From: Planctomycetaceae bacterium
Lineage (GTDB): Bacteria; Planctomycetota; Planctomycetia; Pirellulales; JAEUIK01
Assembly: GCA_016793185.1 (NCBI GenBank)
Contig: JAEUIK010000736.1
Location: 1 to 6,272 of the forward strand
Length of the DNA stretch: 6,272 nucleotides
Direction: 5' to 3'
The notes beneath the pieces were generated by a model, which saw only the letters and a program-made list of their open reading frames with translations, was not told the DNA's origin and searched no databases. Of the stretch, positions 1 through 6,272 are shown piece by piece. Numbering within the stretch: position 1 is the stretch's first letter; each line of letters begins with the position of its first letter. The translations under genes and the position numbers were made by a program.

Positions 1-1389
1 GGCCTCCAGCCAGGCGATGCTCGGCCAGGCGGCAAACGCCCGGCCGGCCGCATGCCGCAGCAAGCGTGTGCCGATCCCCTGCCCCCGAAAGCTGCGCGCC
101 ACGCTGATGCTGGCCAGCGCCCGATCATCCCGTCGCGCGAAGCGCACCTGGCCGACCGGTTCGCCCGCGGTCGAGTGGGCCACGAGCAGCAACGTGTTCG
201 CGTCGTCGAGCTGCGCGGCGAACCACTCGCAGTGCGTGTCCCAGGCGATGGCCTGCGGCTGAAACGATTGCGCCCGGGCCGCGGGCTCGTTGGCCCAGCG
301 AAAGATCAACTCGCGATCCTCCGTGCCGGCGGGCCGGAGGCGCATCTGGATCTGCTGCAGGGCGCGCGCAATCCGCGCGGCGCCTCTTCCATCCAGCAGC
401 GTTCGCCCTGCCAGCGCCATCGCGCGCCGCGCTGCCGGATCGTCGACCAGCAACCGGATCTCAGCGGCGATGGTCTCTGGTGCAGCTTGCTCGGCGTCGC
501 CCAGCGGTCGCACGACGCCTTGTTCGGCCAGAAACCGGGCCGTGGCTCGCTGATTGTCGGCCCGCACGAGCGCCAGCGTTGGGACCCCGAGATAGGCGAG
601 TTCCCAGAGCGTGCCTCCCGCGGCGGAGATGGCCAGGTCGGCCTCCGCCAGGCGGGCGGGAAGATCCTCCGTCGTCCTTACCAGGTGTACGCGCCGGTCG
701 GGCGCGCGCCGCAGCGCGTCGGCCAGAGAGCGCGCGGTTGCCGGCGCCGAACCCACCAGGAACTGAAACTCAGCGAGCATCGGGGGCAACTGGCGCAGGC
801 CCGCGAGGATTTTCTGCGCCAACGCAACCGCTTCGCCGCCGCCGAGCGTGACCACGATGCGCCGCACCGCGCCGGCGGCGGCCGGCACGGGGGCTCGGCG
901 GCAACAGCGCACTTCGGTCCGCAGTGGCAGATAACTCAGCCCCAACCATTGGCGCGTCGCAGGAGTCGTTTGATAGTGGATCTCGCCTGCCAGCGGGCTG
1001 CCGTTGATCAAGACGTCGCAGTCATAGGCGGAAAGGTGGCCGGCGTCATCGAACACCGCCAGGCCGAGACCGGCGTCGCGGAGCGCCGTCTGATAGCTCG
1101 TCGCGAAGTGATAACCGTCGAGCACCACCCACTCGGCTGCGACCGCCGCGGCCAGCAAGCGGATGCGCTCCCGTTCGTCGCGTGTGGAGAGCCCTGGGGG
1201 GACGCGAAAGAGTCGTTGCCCGCGCGCCCGCACCCGCGCGAGCGGCAGGCCGTTATCTCCGCTGTCGCGCATCGCAAAAACCGCTCGACCCCCGAGGTCG
1301 CGCCAGGCGTCGGCCACGGCGAGACAGCGCATGAGGTGCCCCCAGCCGATCTGGGGATTCGCATCGACGCGAAACAGCAGGCAATTCAT
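1..1389 (-). CDS. pseG: PseG UDP-sugar hydrolase fused to GNAT (PseH-like) acetyltransferase, partial
   Basis: Bifunctional enzyme for two consecutive steps of pseudaminic acid synthesis: N-acetylation of the 4-amino group of UDP-4-amino-4,6-dideoxy-AltNAc (PseH step), and hydrolytic release of UDP from the diacetamido sugar (PseG step); cytoplasmic. All 463 codons in the window are open. Residues 1-345 are PseG-like: N-terminal RVDANPQIGWGHLMRCLAVA with H18 at the place of the family's catalytic histidine, LDGYHF (90-95), FDDAGH (113-118), TLGGGE (181-186), and GGTLWELAYLGVP (258-270), the UDP-binding signature. Residues from about 348 are a GNAT domain (LRPAGTEDRELIFRWANEP start; acetyl-CoA loop RGQGIG at 435-440). 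The C-terminal end of the GNAT domain is cut by the window edge. The start ATG overlaps the spsF stop (ATGA) and has a strong GGGGAGG site nine bases upstream. PseG-GNAT fusions are known in other bacteria. That the GNAT half does the PseH reaction is inferred from the fusion and the operon. Confidence 0.92.
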   Translation of the reverse strand, partial: MNCLLFRVDANPQIGWGHLMRCLAVADAWRDLGGRAVFAMRDSGDNGLPLARVRARGQRLFRVPPGLSTRDERERIRLLAAAVAAEWVVLDGYHFATSYQTALRDAGLGLAVFDDAGHLSAYDCDVLINGSPLAGEIHYQTTPATRQWLGLSYLPLRTEVRCCRRAPVPAAAGAVRRIVVTLGGGEAVALAQKILAGLRQLPPMLAEFQFLVGSAPATARSLADALRRAPDRRVHLVRTTEDLPARLAEADLAISAAGGTLWELAYLGVPTLALVRADNQRATARFLAEQGVVRPLGDAEQAAPETIAAEIRLLVDDPAARRAMALAGRTLLDGRGAARIARALQQIQMRLRPAGTEDRELIFRWANEPAARAQSFQPQAIAWDTHCEWFAAQLDDANTLLLVAHSTAGEPVGQVRFARRDDRALASISVARSFRGQGIGTRLLRHAAGRAFAAWPSIAWLEA

Positions 1390-2168
1390 GCCGCGGTGCC
1401 TCCCCGCTGCGCGGCGCGCGCCGGCAGGGAAATGGGATCCCACGTCTGGCAACTGCTGTTGAGCGCGCGGAGCTGCGGGTTCGCGCGGATCGCGCGCACC
1501 AGGTCGCGATAGTTCCAGCCGGCATCCCGCAGGTCCATTGCGGCGTGCAGCGCTGTGAGGAACTCGAGATCCGCCGGTGCGTCCACCGTCCAGCGCAGGT
1601 CGGAGTTGTCGACGTCGTCGCGCACGTTCCGGCGGAGAAACACCTCCGGGCGCTCGCTCCGCACCGCCACGGTCACATGCTCGCGGGATTCGGGCGTGCC
1701 GGCCAGCCGGTCGAGGCGGTGAAGCACGTCCACCCAGAACGCCTCGACGTCGAGGCCGCGCGGAAACGTTCGGGCCAGCACGTTGCTCGCGTAATCGCAG
1801 TCGGCCGCGTGCGAAGTCAACTCGGAAACAACCCGGTCGACGACTTGGGGATCCACCAGCGGGCAATCCGCGGTGATCCGCACCACCACCTCGGCCCGCG
1901 CGGCCGCGGCGGCCGCCACGTATCGCGCCAGGACGTCGTCGGCAGCGCCGCGAAAGCAGGTGACGCCCGCGGCCTGCGCCCAGGCCGCGATCGGTTCGTC
2001 GCCGGCGCCCTCGGTCGTCGCGACCCAGATGTCATCCACTTGCCGGCAGCGGCGTAACCGAGAGAGCTGCCAATCGAGCAGCGACCGGCCGGCGACTTCG
2101 CACAGCACCTTGCCCGGCAGGCGCCGCGAAGCCATGCGAGCCTGAACGATCACCACGCGTCGGAACAT
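1386..2168 (-). CDS. spsF: SpsF-family cytidylyltransferase (CMP-nonulosonate synthetase candidate)
   Basis: A 260-residue nucleotidyltransferase of the SpsF family (COG1861, related to CMP-Kdo synthetase). Its likely role is to activate the finished nonulosonic acid with CTP. Visible motifs are the N-terminal nucleotide-binding loop VQARMASRRLPGK (8-20), AADDVLARY (75-83), RITADCPLVDP (97-107, the metal and nucleotide region), FPRGLDVEAF (135-144), SREHV (161-165), and RWTVDAPADLEFL (192-204). Length is normal for the family and the C-terminal 20 residues are low in conservation signals. It starts 54 bases after the pseC stop, with only a weak GAACGAG-like site upstream of the ATG, and its stop overlaps the pseG-H start by four bases. 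It occupies the slot where classical clusters carry pseF (NeuA-like). The Bacillus sps operon similarly pairs spsF with a PseG homologue, spsG. Membership in the family is clear. CMP-Pse synthetase activity is inferred, and annotation pipelines often call this family simply 'glycosyltransferase family protein'. Confidence 0.88.
   Translation of the reverse strand: MFRRVVIVQARMASRRLPGKVLCEVAGRSLLDWQLSRLRRCRQVDDIWVATTEGAGDEPIAAWAQAAGVTCFRGAADDVLARYVAAAAAARAEVVVRITADCPLVDPQVVDRVVSELTSHAADCDYASNVLARTFPRGLDVEAFWVDVLHRLDRLAGTPESREHVTVAVRSERPEVFLRRNVRDDVDNSDLRWTVDAPADLEFLTALHAAMDLRDAGWNYRDLVRAIRANPQLRALNSSCQTWDPISLPARAAQRGGTAA
1399..1405 (-). promoter_or_regulatory. Ribosome binding site of pseG-H
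   Basis: GGGGAGG on the minus strand, nine bases before the ATG at 1389. It lies inside the last codons of spsF and supports both the chosen start and translational coupling through the ATGA overlap. Confidence 0.7.
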
Positions 2169-2222
2169 CGAATTTTTCTCGTTCGGAGGGAATGCTGGCA
2201 GTCACGATGGCAGGGCGAGCGG

Positions 2223-3470
2223 TCAGCCGGCCTGGCGGCAGACGGCAACCGCCGGGCGGGCAGGCCGGACATAAGCGCGCCACACTTTCTCCAACGCTGC
2301 CAACGTGTCGGCCACGTCGGCGTCCGACATCGCCGGAAAAAGCGGCAGCGAAAGAATCTCTTCGTACACGCGCTCGGCCACCGGACAGTCGCCCGGTGCC
2401 GTGCCCCAAGTCTCGCGGTAATAGGGATGCAGATGAATCGGCACATAATGGACGTTGACGCCAATCCCCTCGGCGCGCAACGCTTGAAACACCTGGCGCC
2501 GGTCGACAGTCCAGCACTCTGGGTTAAGCCGGATGACGTAGAGGTGATGTGCGCTCTGGCCGAACGGCAGGTGCGTCAACGGACGTACGAACTTCATTTC
2601 GGCCAGGGCCGCGTCGTAGCGGGCCACGATCGCCCTGCGCCGGGCCAACGACTCGTCGAGCCGTGCGAGCTGCACCAACGCCAGCGCGGATTGCAGATCC
2701 GTCAGCCGGTAGTTGTAGCCCAGTTCGACCAGCTGATAGAACCACGAGCCCTCCGCGGCGCGGGCCCGATGATCGGCGTCGATCCCGTGATTGCGAAAGC
2801 GGCGCAGCCGGTCGGCCCACTGCGGATTGTCGGTGGTGACCATCCCCCCTTCGCCCGCCGCGACATGCTTCACGGCGTGCAGGCTGAACGCGGTGAGGTC
2901 GGCGAGCGAACCGATCGCGGCGTCCCGATAGGTGGCTCCCAGCGCATGGCACGAGTCGGCCACCAGCGGCACCCGCCATGCCGCGGCCAGGGCGCGCAGC
3001 GCGGTGTAGTCGCAGGGCTGTCCGGCGAAGTCGACGCCCACGATGGCGCGCGTCCGGGGTGTTTTGCGGGCCGCGATCGTGTCGGCCGTGACTAACAGCG
3101 TGTGCTCGTCGACGTCGGCGAAGATGGGCTTCGCCCCCACCATCGCAACGCAGTTGGCCGTGGCGGCAAACGAGATGGCCGGCACGATGACTTCGTCGCC
3201 GGGACCGATCCCCAGCACGTGCATGATGCCGTGGAGCGCGGCTGTGCCGCTGCTCACCGCCACGGCCTCGCGGGCGCCGGTGCGGGCAGCGAATGCCGCT
3301 TCGAGTTCCGCGACCTTGGGTCCGGTCGTCAGCCAGCCCGACTGCAGCACGGCGACGACGGCGGCGATTTCCGCTTCGCCCACGTCGGGCGTGGCATAGG
3401 GGAGCAAGCGGGCGCGCACCGGCGCACCGCCATCGATCGCCAGTCGTGCTGGGCTTGTGCGGCCGTTCAT
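2223..3470 (-). CDS. pseC: PseC, UDP-4-keto-sugar 4-aminotransferase (PLP)
   Basis: DegT/DnrJ/EryC1/StrS-type aminotransferase of 415 residues. It transfers an amino group, normally from glutamate, to C4 of UDP-2-acetamido-2,6-dideoxy-4-keto-L-arabino-hexose made by PseB. Motifs: SGWLTTGPKV (44-53), SSGTAALHG phosphate-binding segment (73-81), DSCHALGATY (172-181), FSLHAVKHVAAGEGG with the Schiff-base lysine at K201, LGYNYRLTDLQSAL (250-263), and VHYVPIHLHPYY (340-351), which together match PseC better than general ArnB-like enzymes. The frame is open upstream to 3668, but ATG 3470 is chosen because it overlaps the pseB stop as ATGA, has GGAAGG six bases upstream, and gives a family-typical N-terminus; the longer frame would lie inside pseB. 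K201 and its flanking residues are intact, so the enzyme looks functional. The neighbouring pseB supplies its substrate. Confidence 0.95.
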   Translation of the reverse strand: MNGRTSPARLAIDGGAPVRARLLPYATPDVGEAEIAAVVAVLQSGWLTTGPKVAELEAAFAARTGAREAVAVSSGTAALHGIMHVLGIGPGDEVIVPAISFAATANCVAMVGAKPIFADVDEHTLLVTADTIAARKTPRTRAIVGVDFAGQPCDYTALRALAAAWRVPLVADSCHALGATYRDAAIGSLADLTAFSLHAVKHVAAGEGGMVTTDNPQWADRLRRFRNHGIDADHRARAAEGSWFYQLVELGYNYRLTDLQSALALVQLARLDESLARRRAIVARYDAALAEMKFVRPLTHLPFGQSAHHLYVIRLNPECWTVDRRQVFQALRAEGIGVNVHYVPIHLHPYYRETWGTAPGDCPVAERVYEEILSLPLFPAMSDADVADTLAALEKVWRAYVRPARPAVAVCRQAG

Positions 3471-4444
3471 GCCCAACCTTCCACCGCGGCCCGCAGCTCG
3501 GGAATCGTCAAGCGTTGTTCGTTGCGATCGCTCGAATAGCGAAAGTCCTCGGCGACTGGCCGGCCGTGGCGCCAGTTCTCCTCGGCCCACCAGGAGTGCG
3601 CCGGCCGAATGACGAACATGTCGTCGAGCTCGAGCGCCTGGCGATTCTCGTCCTCCGAGATGAGGCACTCGTGCAGCTTCTCGCCGGGGCGAATGCCGAT
3701 TTCATCGACCTGGCAGTCCCCGCCGACGGCCTGGGCGAGCGCCGTGAGGGTCATGCTGGGCAGCTTGGGAACGAAGATCTCGCCGCCGTGCATTTGTTCG
3801 AGACAGCGAATCACGAAGCGGACTCCCCGTTCGAGCGTCAGCCAGAAGCGAGTCATCCGCCGATCGGTGATCGTGAGGCGTCCCGTCTTGCGCTGTTCCA
3901 GAAACAGCGGAATAACGCTCCCCCGGCTCCCCACGACGTTGCCATAGCGCACGCAACTCAATCGCGTGGCGCCGCTGCCACGATACGAATTGGCTTGCAC
4001 GAAGAGCTTTTCGGACACGAGCTTGGTGGCCCCATACAGGTTGACGGGCGAGACGGCCTTGTCGGTGCTCAGCGCCAGCACGCGCCCCACGTCCTGGTCG
4101 AGCGCCGCGTCGATCACGTTGCGGCCCCCCATCACGTTGGTCAGCACCGCTTCGATCGGGTTGTATTCGCAGGCGGGCACCTGCTTGAGCGCCGCGGCGT
4201 GGACGACGATGTCGACGCCCTTCATCGCGCGGCGCAGCCGATCGACGTCGCGAACGTCGCCAATGAAGTACCGCAGATCGCGATGATCGAGGCCCGCGCA
4301 GCGCATCTCGTGCTGCTTGAGCTCATCGCGGCTGAAGATGATCAGCTTCTTGGGCGCGTATTCGCGGAGGAGAATCTCGGCGAAGCGCCGGCCGAACGAG
4401 CCGGTGCCCCCCGTCACCATGACGACCTGTTGCGACCAATCCAT
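3467..4444 (-). CDS. pseB: PseB, UDP-GlcNAc 4,6-dehydratase (inverting)
   Basis: First enzyme of the pathway: an NADP-dependent short-chain (extended SDR) enzyme that converts UDP-GlcNAc to UDP-2-acetamido-2,6-dideoxy-4-keto-L-arabino-hexose with C5 inversion. It has 325 residues, the usual family size. Motifs: cofactor loop TGGTGSFG (11-18), FSRDELKQHEMR (37-48), GDVRD (62-66), AAALKQVPACEYNP (83-96), STDKAVSPVNLYGATK (126-141) carrying the D128/K129 pair and the Y137-xxx-K141 catalytic residues, RYGNVVGSRGSVIP (166-179), and the C-terminal RPGEKLHECLISEDE (252-266) typical of PseB/FlaA1. Start ATG 4444 has AAGGA six bases upstream. It heads the minus-strand operon, preceded by a 243-base divergent intergenic region. 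The paralogous FlaA1/CapD-type dehydratases are the alternative, but the co-encoded pseC and pseG make PseB the natural assignment. Confidence 0.96.
   Translation of the reverse strand: MDWSQQVVMVTGGTGSFGRRFAEILLREYAPKKLIIFSRDELKQHEMRCAGLDHRDLRYFIGDVRDVDRLRRAMKGVDIVVHAAALKQVPACEYNPIEAVLTNVMGGRNVIDAALDQDVGRVLALSTDKAVSPVNLYGATKLVSEKLFVQANSYRGSGATRLSCVRYGNVVGSRGSVIPLFLEQRKTGRLTITDRRMTRFWLTLERGVRFVIRCLEQMHGGEIFVPKLPSMTLTALAQAVGGDCQVDEIGIRPGEKLHECLISEDENRQALELDDMFVIRPAHSWWAEENWRHGRPVAEDFRYSSDRNEQRLTIPELRAAVEGWA
3477..3482 (-). promoter_or_regulatory. Ribosome binding site deciding the pseC start
   Basis: GGAAGG on the minus strand, six bases before ATG 3470 and inside the 3' end of pseB. It supports this start over the more upstream in-frame ATG at 3668 and suggests coupled translation with pseB. 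Confidence 0.65.
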
Positions 4445-4450
4445 CCGCCA

Positions 4451-4455
4451 TCCTT
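4451..4455 (-). promoter_or_regulatory. Ribosome binding site of pseB
   Basis: AAGGA on the minus strand, six bases before the pseB ATG at 4444. Spacing and sequence are near-consensus and fix the start of the first gene of the operon. Confidence 0.65.
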
Positions 4456-4477
4456 AGCTGGGTCGAGGCTGAGTCTC

Positions 4478-4496
4478 GCGCTGGCTCCGCCAGTGC
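4478..4496. repeat. Short hairpin in the pseB leader
   Basis: Inverted repeat with arms at 4478-4485 and 4489-4496 and loop TCC. It has a five-base perfect inner stem (CTGGC/GCCAG) and, on the plus strand, extends to eight pairs with one G-U. It would fall in the 5' leader of pseB if the candidate promoter is used. No U-tract follows, so it is not a classic terminator. Confidence 0.35.
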
Positions 4497-4504
4497 GGTT
4501 GCGA

Positions 4505-4513
4505 ATTCTAACA
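4505..4513 (-). promoter_or_regulatory. Candidate extended -10 promoter of the pse operon
   Basis: On the minus strand, TGTTAGAAT combines the extended TGN element with a hexamer matching TATAAT at five of six positions. It is one of the few AT-rich patches in the intergenic region. The -35 region 17 bases upstream (GTACTT) is poor, as is common with extended -10 promoters. It would give a 5' leader of about 55 bases before pseB. It is a sequence match only, and promoter consensus in this organism is unknown. Confidence 0.4.
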
Positions 4514-4563
4514 CCCGGCCGCGACGTAAGTACATTCGAGCTTCCCCCCTCGCCCGCCACCCG

Positions 4564-4582
4564 CGCCGCGGTCCACGCGGCG
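4564..4582. repeat. GC-rich inverted repeat in divergent intergenic region
   Basis: Perfect seven-base arms CGCCGCG (4564-4570) and CGCGGCG (4576-4582) with a five-base loop GTCCA. It lies upstream of both divergent genes and could be an operator or a chance GC palindrome; no T-tract follows on either strand. Confidence 0.4.
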
Positions 4583-4614
4583 AACCACTTTTCGCGATTG
4601 ACCCCGCGAACCAC
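4580..4614. repeat. 9-base direct repeat in divergent intergenic region
   Basis: GCGAACCAC occurs at 4580-4588 and again at 4606-4614, with starts 26 bases apart, near 2.5 helical turns. A six-base inverted repeat (TTCGCG at 4591-4596, CGCGAA at 4605-4610) lies across the gap. The arrangement resembles a regulator site but may be chance. Confidence 0.4.
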
Positions 4615-4673
4615 AATCATCAGACTTGCCGGGCATGCCAGCAGACTGCGGTTGGGAACACGGGCAGCCTGCC

Positions 4674-4681
4674 GGATGGAG
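4674..4681 (+). promoter_or_regulatory. Ribosome binding site deciding the start of the plus-strand gene
   Basis: GGATGGAG, with GGAG six bases before ATG 4688. An in-frame ATG four codons upstream (4676) lies inside this site and has no good site of its own, so 4688 is preferred. Confidence 0.6.
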
Positions 4682-4687
4682 CCGGGC

Positions 4688-6272
4688 ATGAAGATCTTTG
4701 CACGCTGCGACGATCTCGCTGCGGTCTTTGCGGCCTCTGGCGCCGCCGAGCCGGGCTTGCTGCTCGAAGGAGACTGGCCCGCTGCTAGCACTTCGTCGCG
4801 GCTCTGGTCGCTCGATGAAGCGATCGACGCTCGCGCCCAGTGGATCGACGCGACTGCCGCCTGGCTGGCCGCAGAACTCGAATGTGGCCCGTCCCGCGTC
4901 CGATCCGCGGCGGCCGCAACCCACGCTCTGGCCTTGCGCTACTACCTGGTGCGCCTGCTGCGCCCCATCGCCTTTTTCCAGGACGCCGCCGCGCGTGGCG
5001 GCCCGGGCAACTTGGAGTTCTTTGGCACGCCAGAGCGCGACGACGACTACGCCGCACTGCTGGCAATGCTGGCAGAGCGCGAAGGCCAGAGGCTCGTCGT
5101 CCATTGGCGCCCCTTTTCGGCTGTGCGCGAACCGGCACCCGCTGAGGCGTCAACCTGGAGAGCGCGTCTGCGGCCACTCGCGGCCCGAACGGCCGGCTGG
5201 CTCGATCGGCGGCCCTCACCGCATGCTTCCGCTGCGCGATTCGTGCTTTGCGGCAATCCGCGGATCCTCGATCCGCTCTGTAGCGAGCTCGTGTCGCGCG
5301 GCGCCGACGTGGCGTGGCTCTACGAACAATTTGCCTTTCGCTCCTGGCTCCGTTGGCGCCCGCAGGGCGTCGGTCAGTGGGTCTGCGGCGCCGCACCCGC
5401 ACCCGTCAGCGACATTCCTCCCGAGCACGCGCTGCCGTTTGGCGCCGCGCCTCCCCTGCTGGTCCGGGGCGTCGACCTGGCGGGGCTCGTTGATCGCTGG
5501 CTGGAGCAGCGCTGCCAGCACGCGGGGGAGCGTTGGCAAGGATTTCAAGAACGGTTGGCGGCGCGGCTGCGCGCCGCGCGACCCCGCGCGATTGTCTTGG
5601 ACCAGGATGCCACGCCGCTGGCGCGCACGGCGATCGCCGCGGCCCGCGAGCTGGCCATTCCTACCTGGGTCGTCCAACATGGCGTGACGGGCGTGCGTTT
5701 CGGATTCGCCCCCCTGGCCGCCGATCGCATCTGCGTGGCGGACGAAGCGTCGCGCCGGCAGTTGCGCGCTTGGGAGATCCCCGACCGGCGGATGCACGTG
5801 ACAGGCTCGCCGGCGCGCGACGAGTTGCGCCGGCGTCTCGCTGCGGTTTGCGCCCCGGCACCGCACCCGACCGGCTTGCCGGAACCGACGCTGCTCTTGC
5901 TGCTGTCGAACTCGCCGCGCGATGAGCGGCCCGACTCGGTCACGTTTCACCTGACGACGCGTACCGCCACCGAGCTGCTCGCCACGGTGCAAAGCGCGTT
6001 GCGCGCATGGCCGGGGGCGCACCTGCTGGTCAAGCTCCATCCGCGCGAGCAGCGCGCGGCCGAGCTGCGCGCGCTCCTGTGCTCATCATCGGCGCAGCCC
6101 GTGTCCATCGTCGCTGGCCCCCTGGAGCGTCTGTTGCCGCGCGCGGATGTGGTGTTGAGCTGTGCCTCGACCGCCGGCATCGATGCGGCGGCGCTGGGAT
6201 GGCCGGTGATTCAGCTCTTGCCGCGCGGCTCGGGGGAGCTGCTTCCCGCCGACGAATATGGGTTGCTCGGCA
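4688..6272 (+). CDS. GT-B-like glycan transferase of uncertain family, partial
   Basis: An uninterrupted frame of 528 codons that runs past the right edge. The C-terminal half (from about residue 290) has the pattern of the superfamily joining UDP-GlcNAc 2-epimerase, CDP-glycerol glycerophosphotransferase (TagB/TagF) and capsule or sialic-acid transferases: IVLDQDATP (302-310), PTWVVQHGVTG (325-335), TGSPARDEL (372-380), LLLLLSNSPRDE (402-413), LLVKLHPRE (446-454), and DVVLSCASTAG (487-497) followed by ALGWPVIQL (502-510). The LHP and S-T motifs resemble the HP and S/T motifs of bacterial sialyltransferases, but the D/E-D/E-G motif is not evident. Residues 1-290 match nothing I recognise; they are rich in Ala, Arg and Trp, with DDD at 118-120. 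No signal peptide or membrane segment is seen, so it is probably cytoplasmic. The gene is divergent from the pse operon, so a role in adding or polymerising the same sugar is plausible but inferred. The coding call is firm; the function is not. Confidence 0.72.
   Translation, partial: MKIFARCDDLAAVFAASGAAEPGLLLEGDWPAASTSSRLWSLDEAIDARAQWIDATAAWLAAELECGPSRVRSAAAATHALALRYYLVRLLRPIAFFQDAAARGGPGNLEFFGTPERDDDYAALLAMLAEREGQRLVVHWRPFSAVREPAPAEASTWRARLRPLAARTAGWLDRRPSPHASAARFVLCGNPRILDPLCSELVSRGADVAWLYEQFAFRSWLRWRPQGVGQWVCGAAPAPVSDIPPEHALPFGAAPPLLVRGVDLAGLVDRWLEQRCQHAGERWQGFQERLAARLRAARPRAIVLDQDATPLARTAIAAARELAIPTWVVQHGVTGVRFGFAPLAADRICVADEASRRQLRAWEIPDRRMHVTGSPARDELRRRLAAVCAPAPHPTGLPEPTLLLLLSNSPRDERPDSVTFHLTTRTATELLATVQSALRAWPGAHLLVKLHPREQRAAELRALLCSSSAQPVSIVAGPLERLLPRADVVLSCASTAGIDAAALGWPVIQLLPRGSGELLPADEYGLLG

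Larger units (their letters stand above)
4445..4687. other. Divergent intergenic control region
   Basis: A 243-base gene-free stretch between the pseB start (leftward) and the glycan transferase start (rightward). It holds the ribosome binding sites of both genes, the candidate pseB promoter, three short inverted repeats and a 9-base direct repeat. A possible rightward promoter (TTGACC at 4598-4603 with CAGACT 17 bases later) is too weak to call. No RNA gene or terminator is visible. Confidence 0.7.

Noticed and set aside
52..1512. Plus-strand open frame of 486 codons antisense to pseG-H
   Set aside because: It lies opposite a gene with clear PseG and GNAT motifs, and its translation is Arg/Gln/His-rich with no recognisable motif. 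High GC makes antisense frames stay open by chance.
2169..2222. Possible promoter or terminator in the 54-base pseC-spsF gap
   Set aside because: No hairpin with a T-tract and no convincing -35/-10 pair is visible; it is treated as an ordinary intra-operon spacer.
4478..4496. GG-N10-GC spacing resembling a sigma-54 -24/-12 promoter, on both strands of the small hairpin
   Set aside because: Only the invariant dinucleotides and TGGC match; the TTGC half is poor, and such spacing is common by chance in GC-rich DNA.
4635..4691. 18-codon leader-like frame whose TGA overlaps the transferase ATG (ATGA)
   Set aside because: No convincing ribosome binding site precedes it, and a short frame ending this way is easy to get by chance. 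It was not called without conservation evidence.
4698..5687. Plus-strand open frame of 329 codons within the transferase gene in another frame
   Set aside because: It starts ten bases after the preferred start in a different frame, is Arg/Ser/Pro-rich and lacks motifs, while the preferred frame continues to the window end.
5216..6040. Minus-strand open frame of 274 codons opposite the glycan transferase
   Set aside because: The plus-strand frame has ordered GT-B-like motifs and a good ribosome binding site. The antisense translation has no motif and reads as a GC-rich shadow.

Overview
This is a very GC-rich window with tightly packed genes. It shows a leftward (minus-strand) sugar-nucleotide operon and one rightward gene transcribed away from it. 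The four minus-strand genes form most of a nonulosonic acid pathway of the pseudaminic acid type (CMP-Pse). In transcription order they are pseB (UDP-GlcNAc 4,6-dehydratase/5-epimerase), pseC (PLP aminotransferase), an SpsF-type cytidylyltransferase, and a PseG hydrolase with a GNAT acetyltransferase domain fused to its C-terminus (PseG-PseH). This last gene runs off the left edge. The operon is translationally compact: pseB/pseC and spsF/pseG-H each overlap by four bases (ATGA), and only 54 bases separate pseC from spsF.

Layout. Positions 1-1389 (-) hold the pseG-H fusion, 3'-truncated by the window. Positions 1386-2168 (-) hold spsF, 2223-3470 (-) pseC and 3467-4444 (-) pseB. Positions 4445-4687 are a divergent intergenic region with a candidate extended -10 promoter for pseB, several short hairpins and a 9-base direct repeat. 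Positions 4688-6272 (+) hold a long open frame that continues past the right edge. It encodes a GT-B-like or TagB/sialyltransferase-like protein with QHG, TGSP, LHP and S/T-rich motifs. Its exact family could not be settled.

How the genes work together. PseB and PseC convert UDP-GlcNAc to the 4-amino-4,6-dideoxy-AltNAc nucleotide. The GNAT domain would acetylate the 4-amino group and the PseG domain would cut off UDP. A PseI/NeuB-type synthase, expected just beyond coordinate 1, would condense the product with PEP, and the SpsF protein is the candidate for CMP activation. The divergent plus-strand protein is a plausible glycan-transferring enzyme for the same surface polymer or glycoprotein (flagellin, capsule or LPS), but that link rests on context only.

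Organism. The composition, codon use and good Shine-Dalgarno sites fit a high-GC bacterium. Planctomycetota or Proteobacteria are possible, but nothing in the window fixes the phylum. No RNA genes, insertion sequences, CRISPR arrays or attachment sites were seen. Many long antisense open frames exist, but they are shadows caused by the high GC content.
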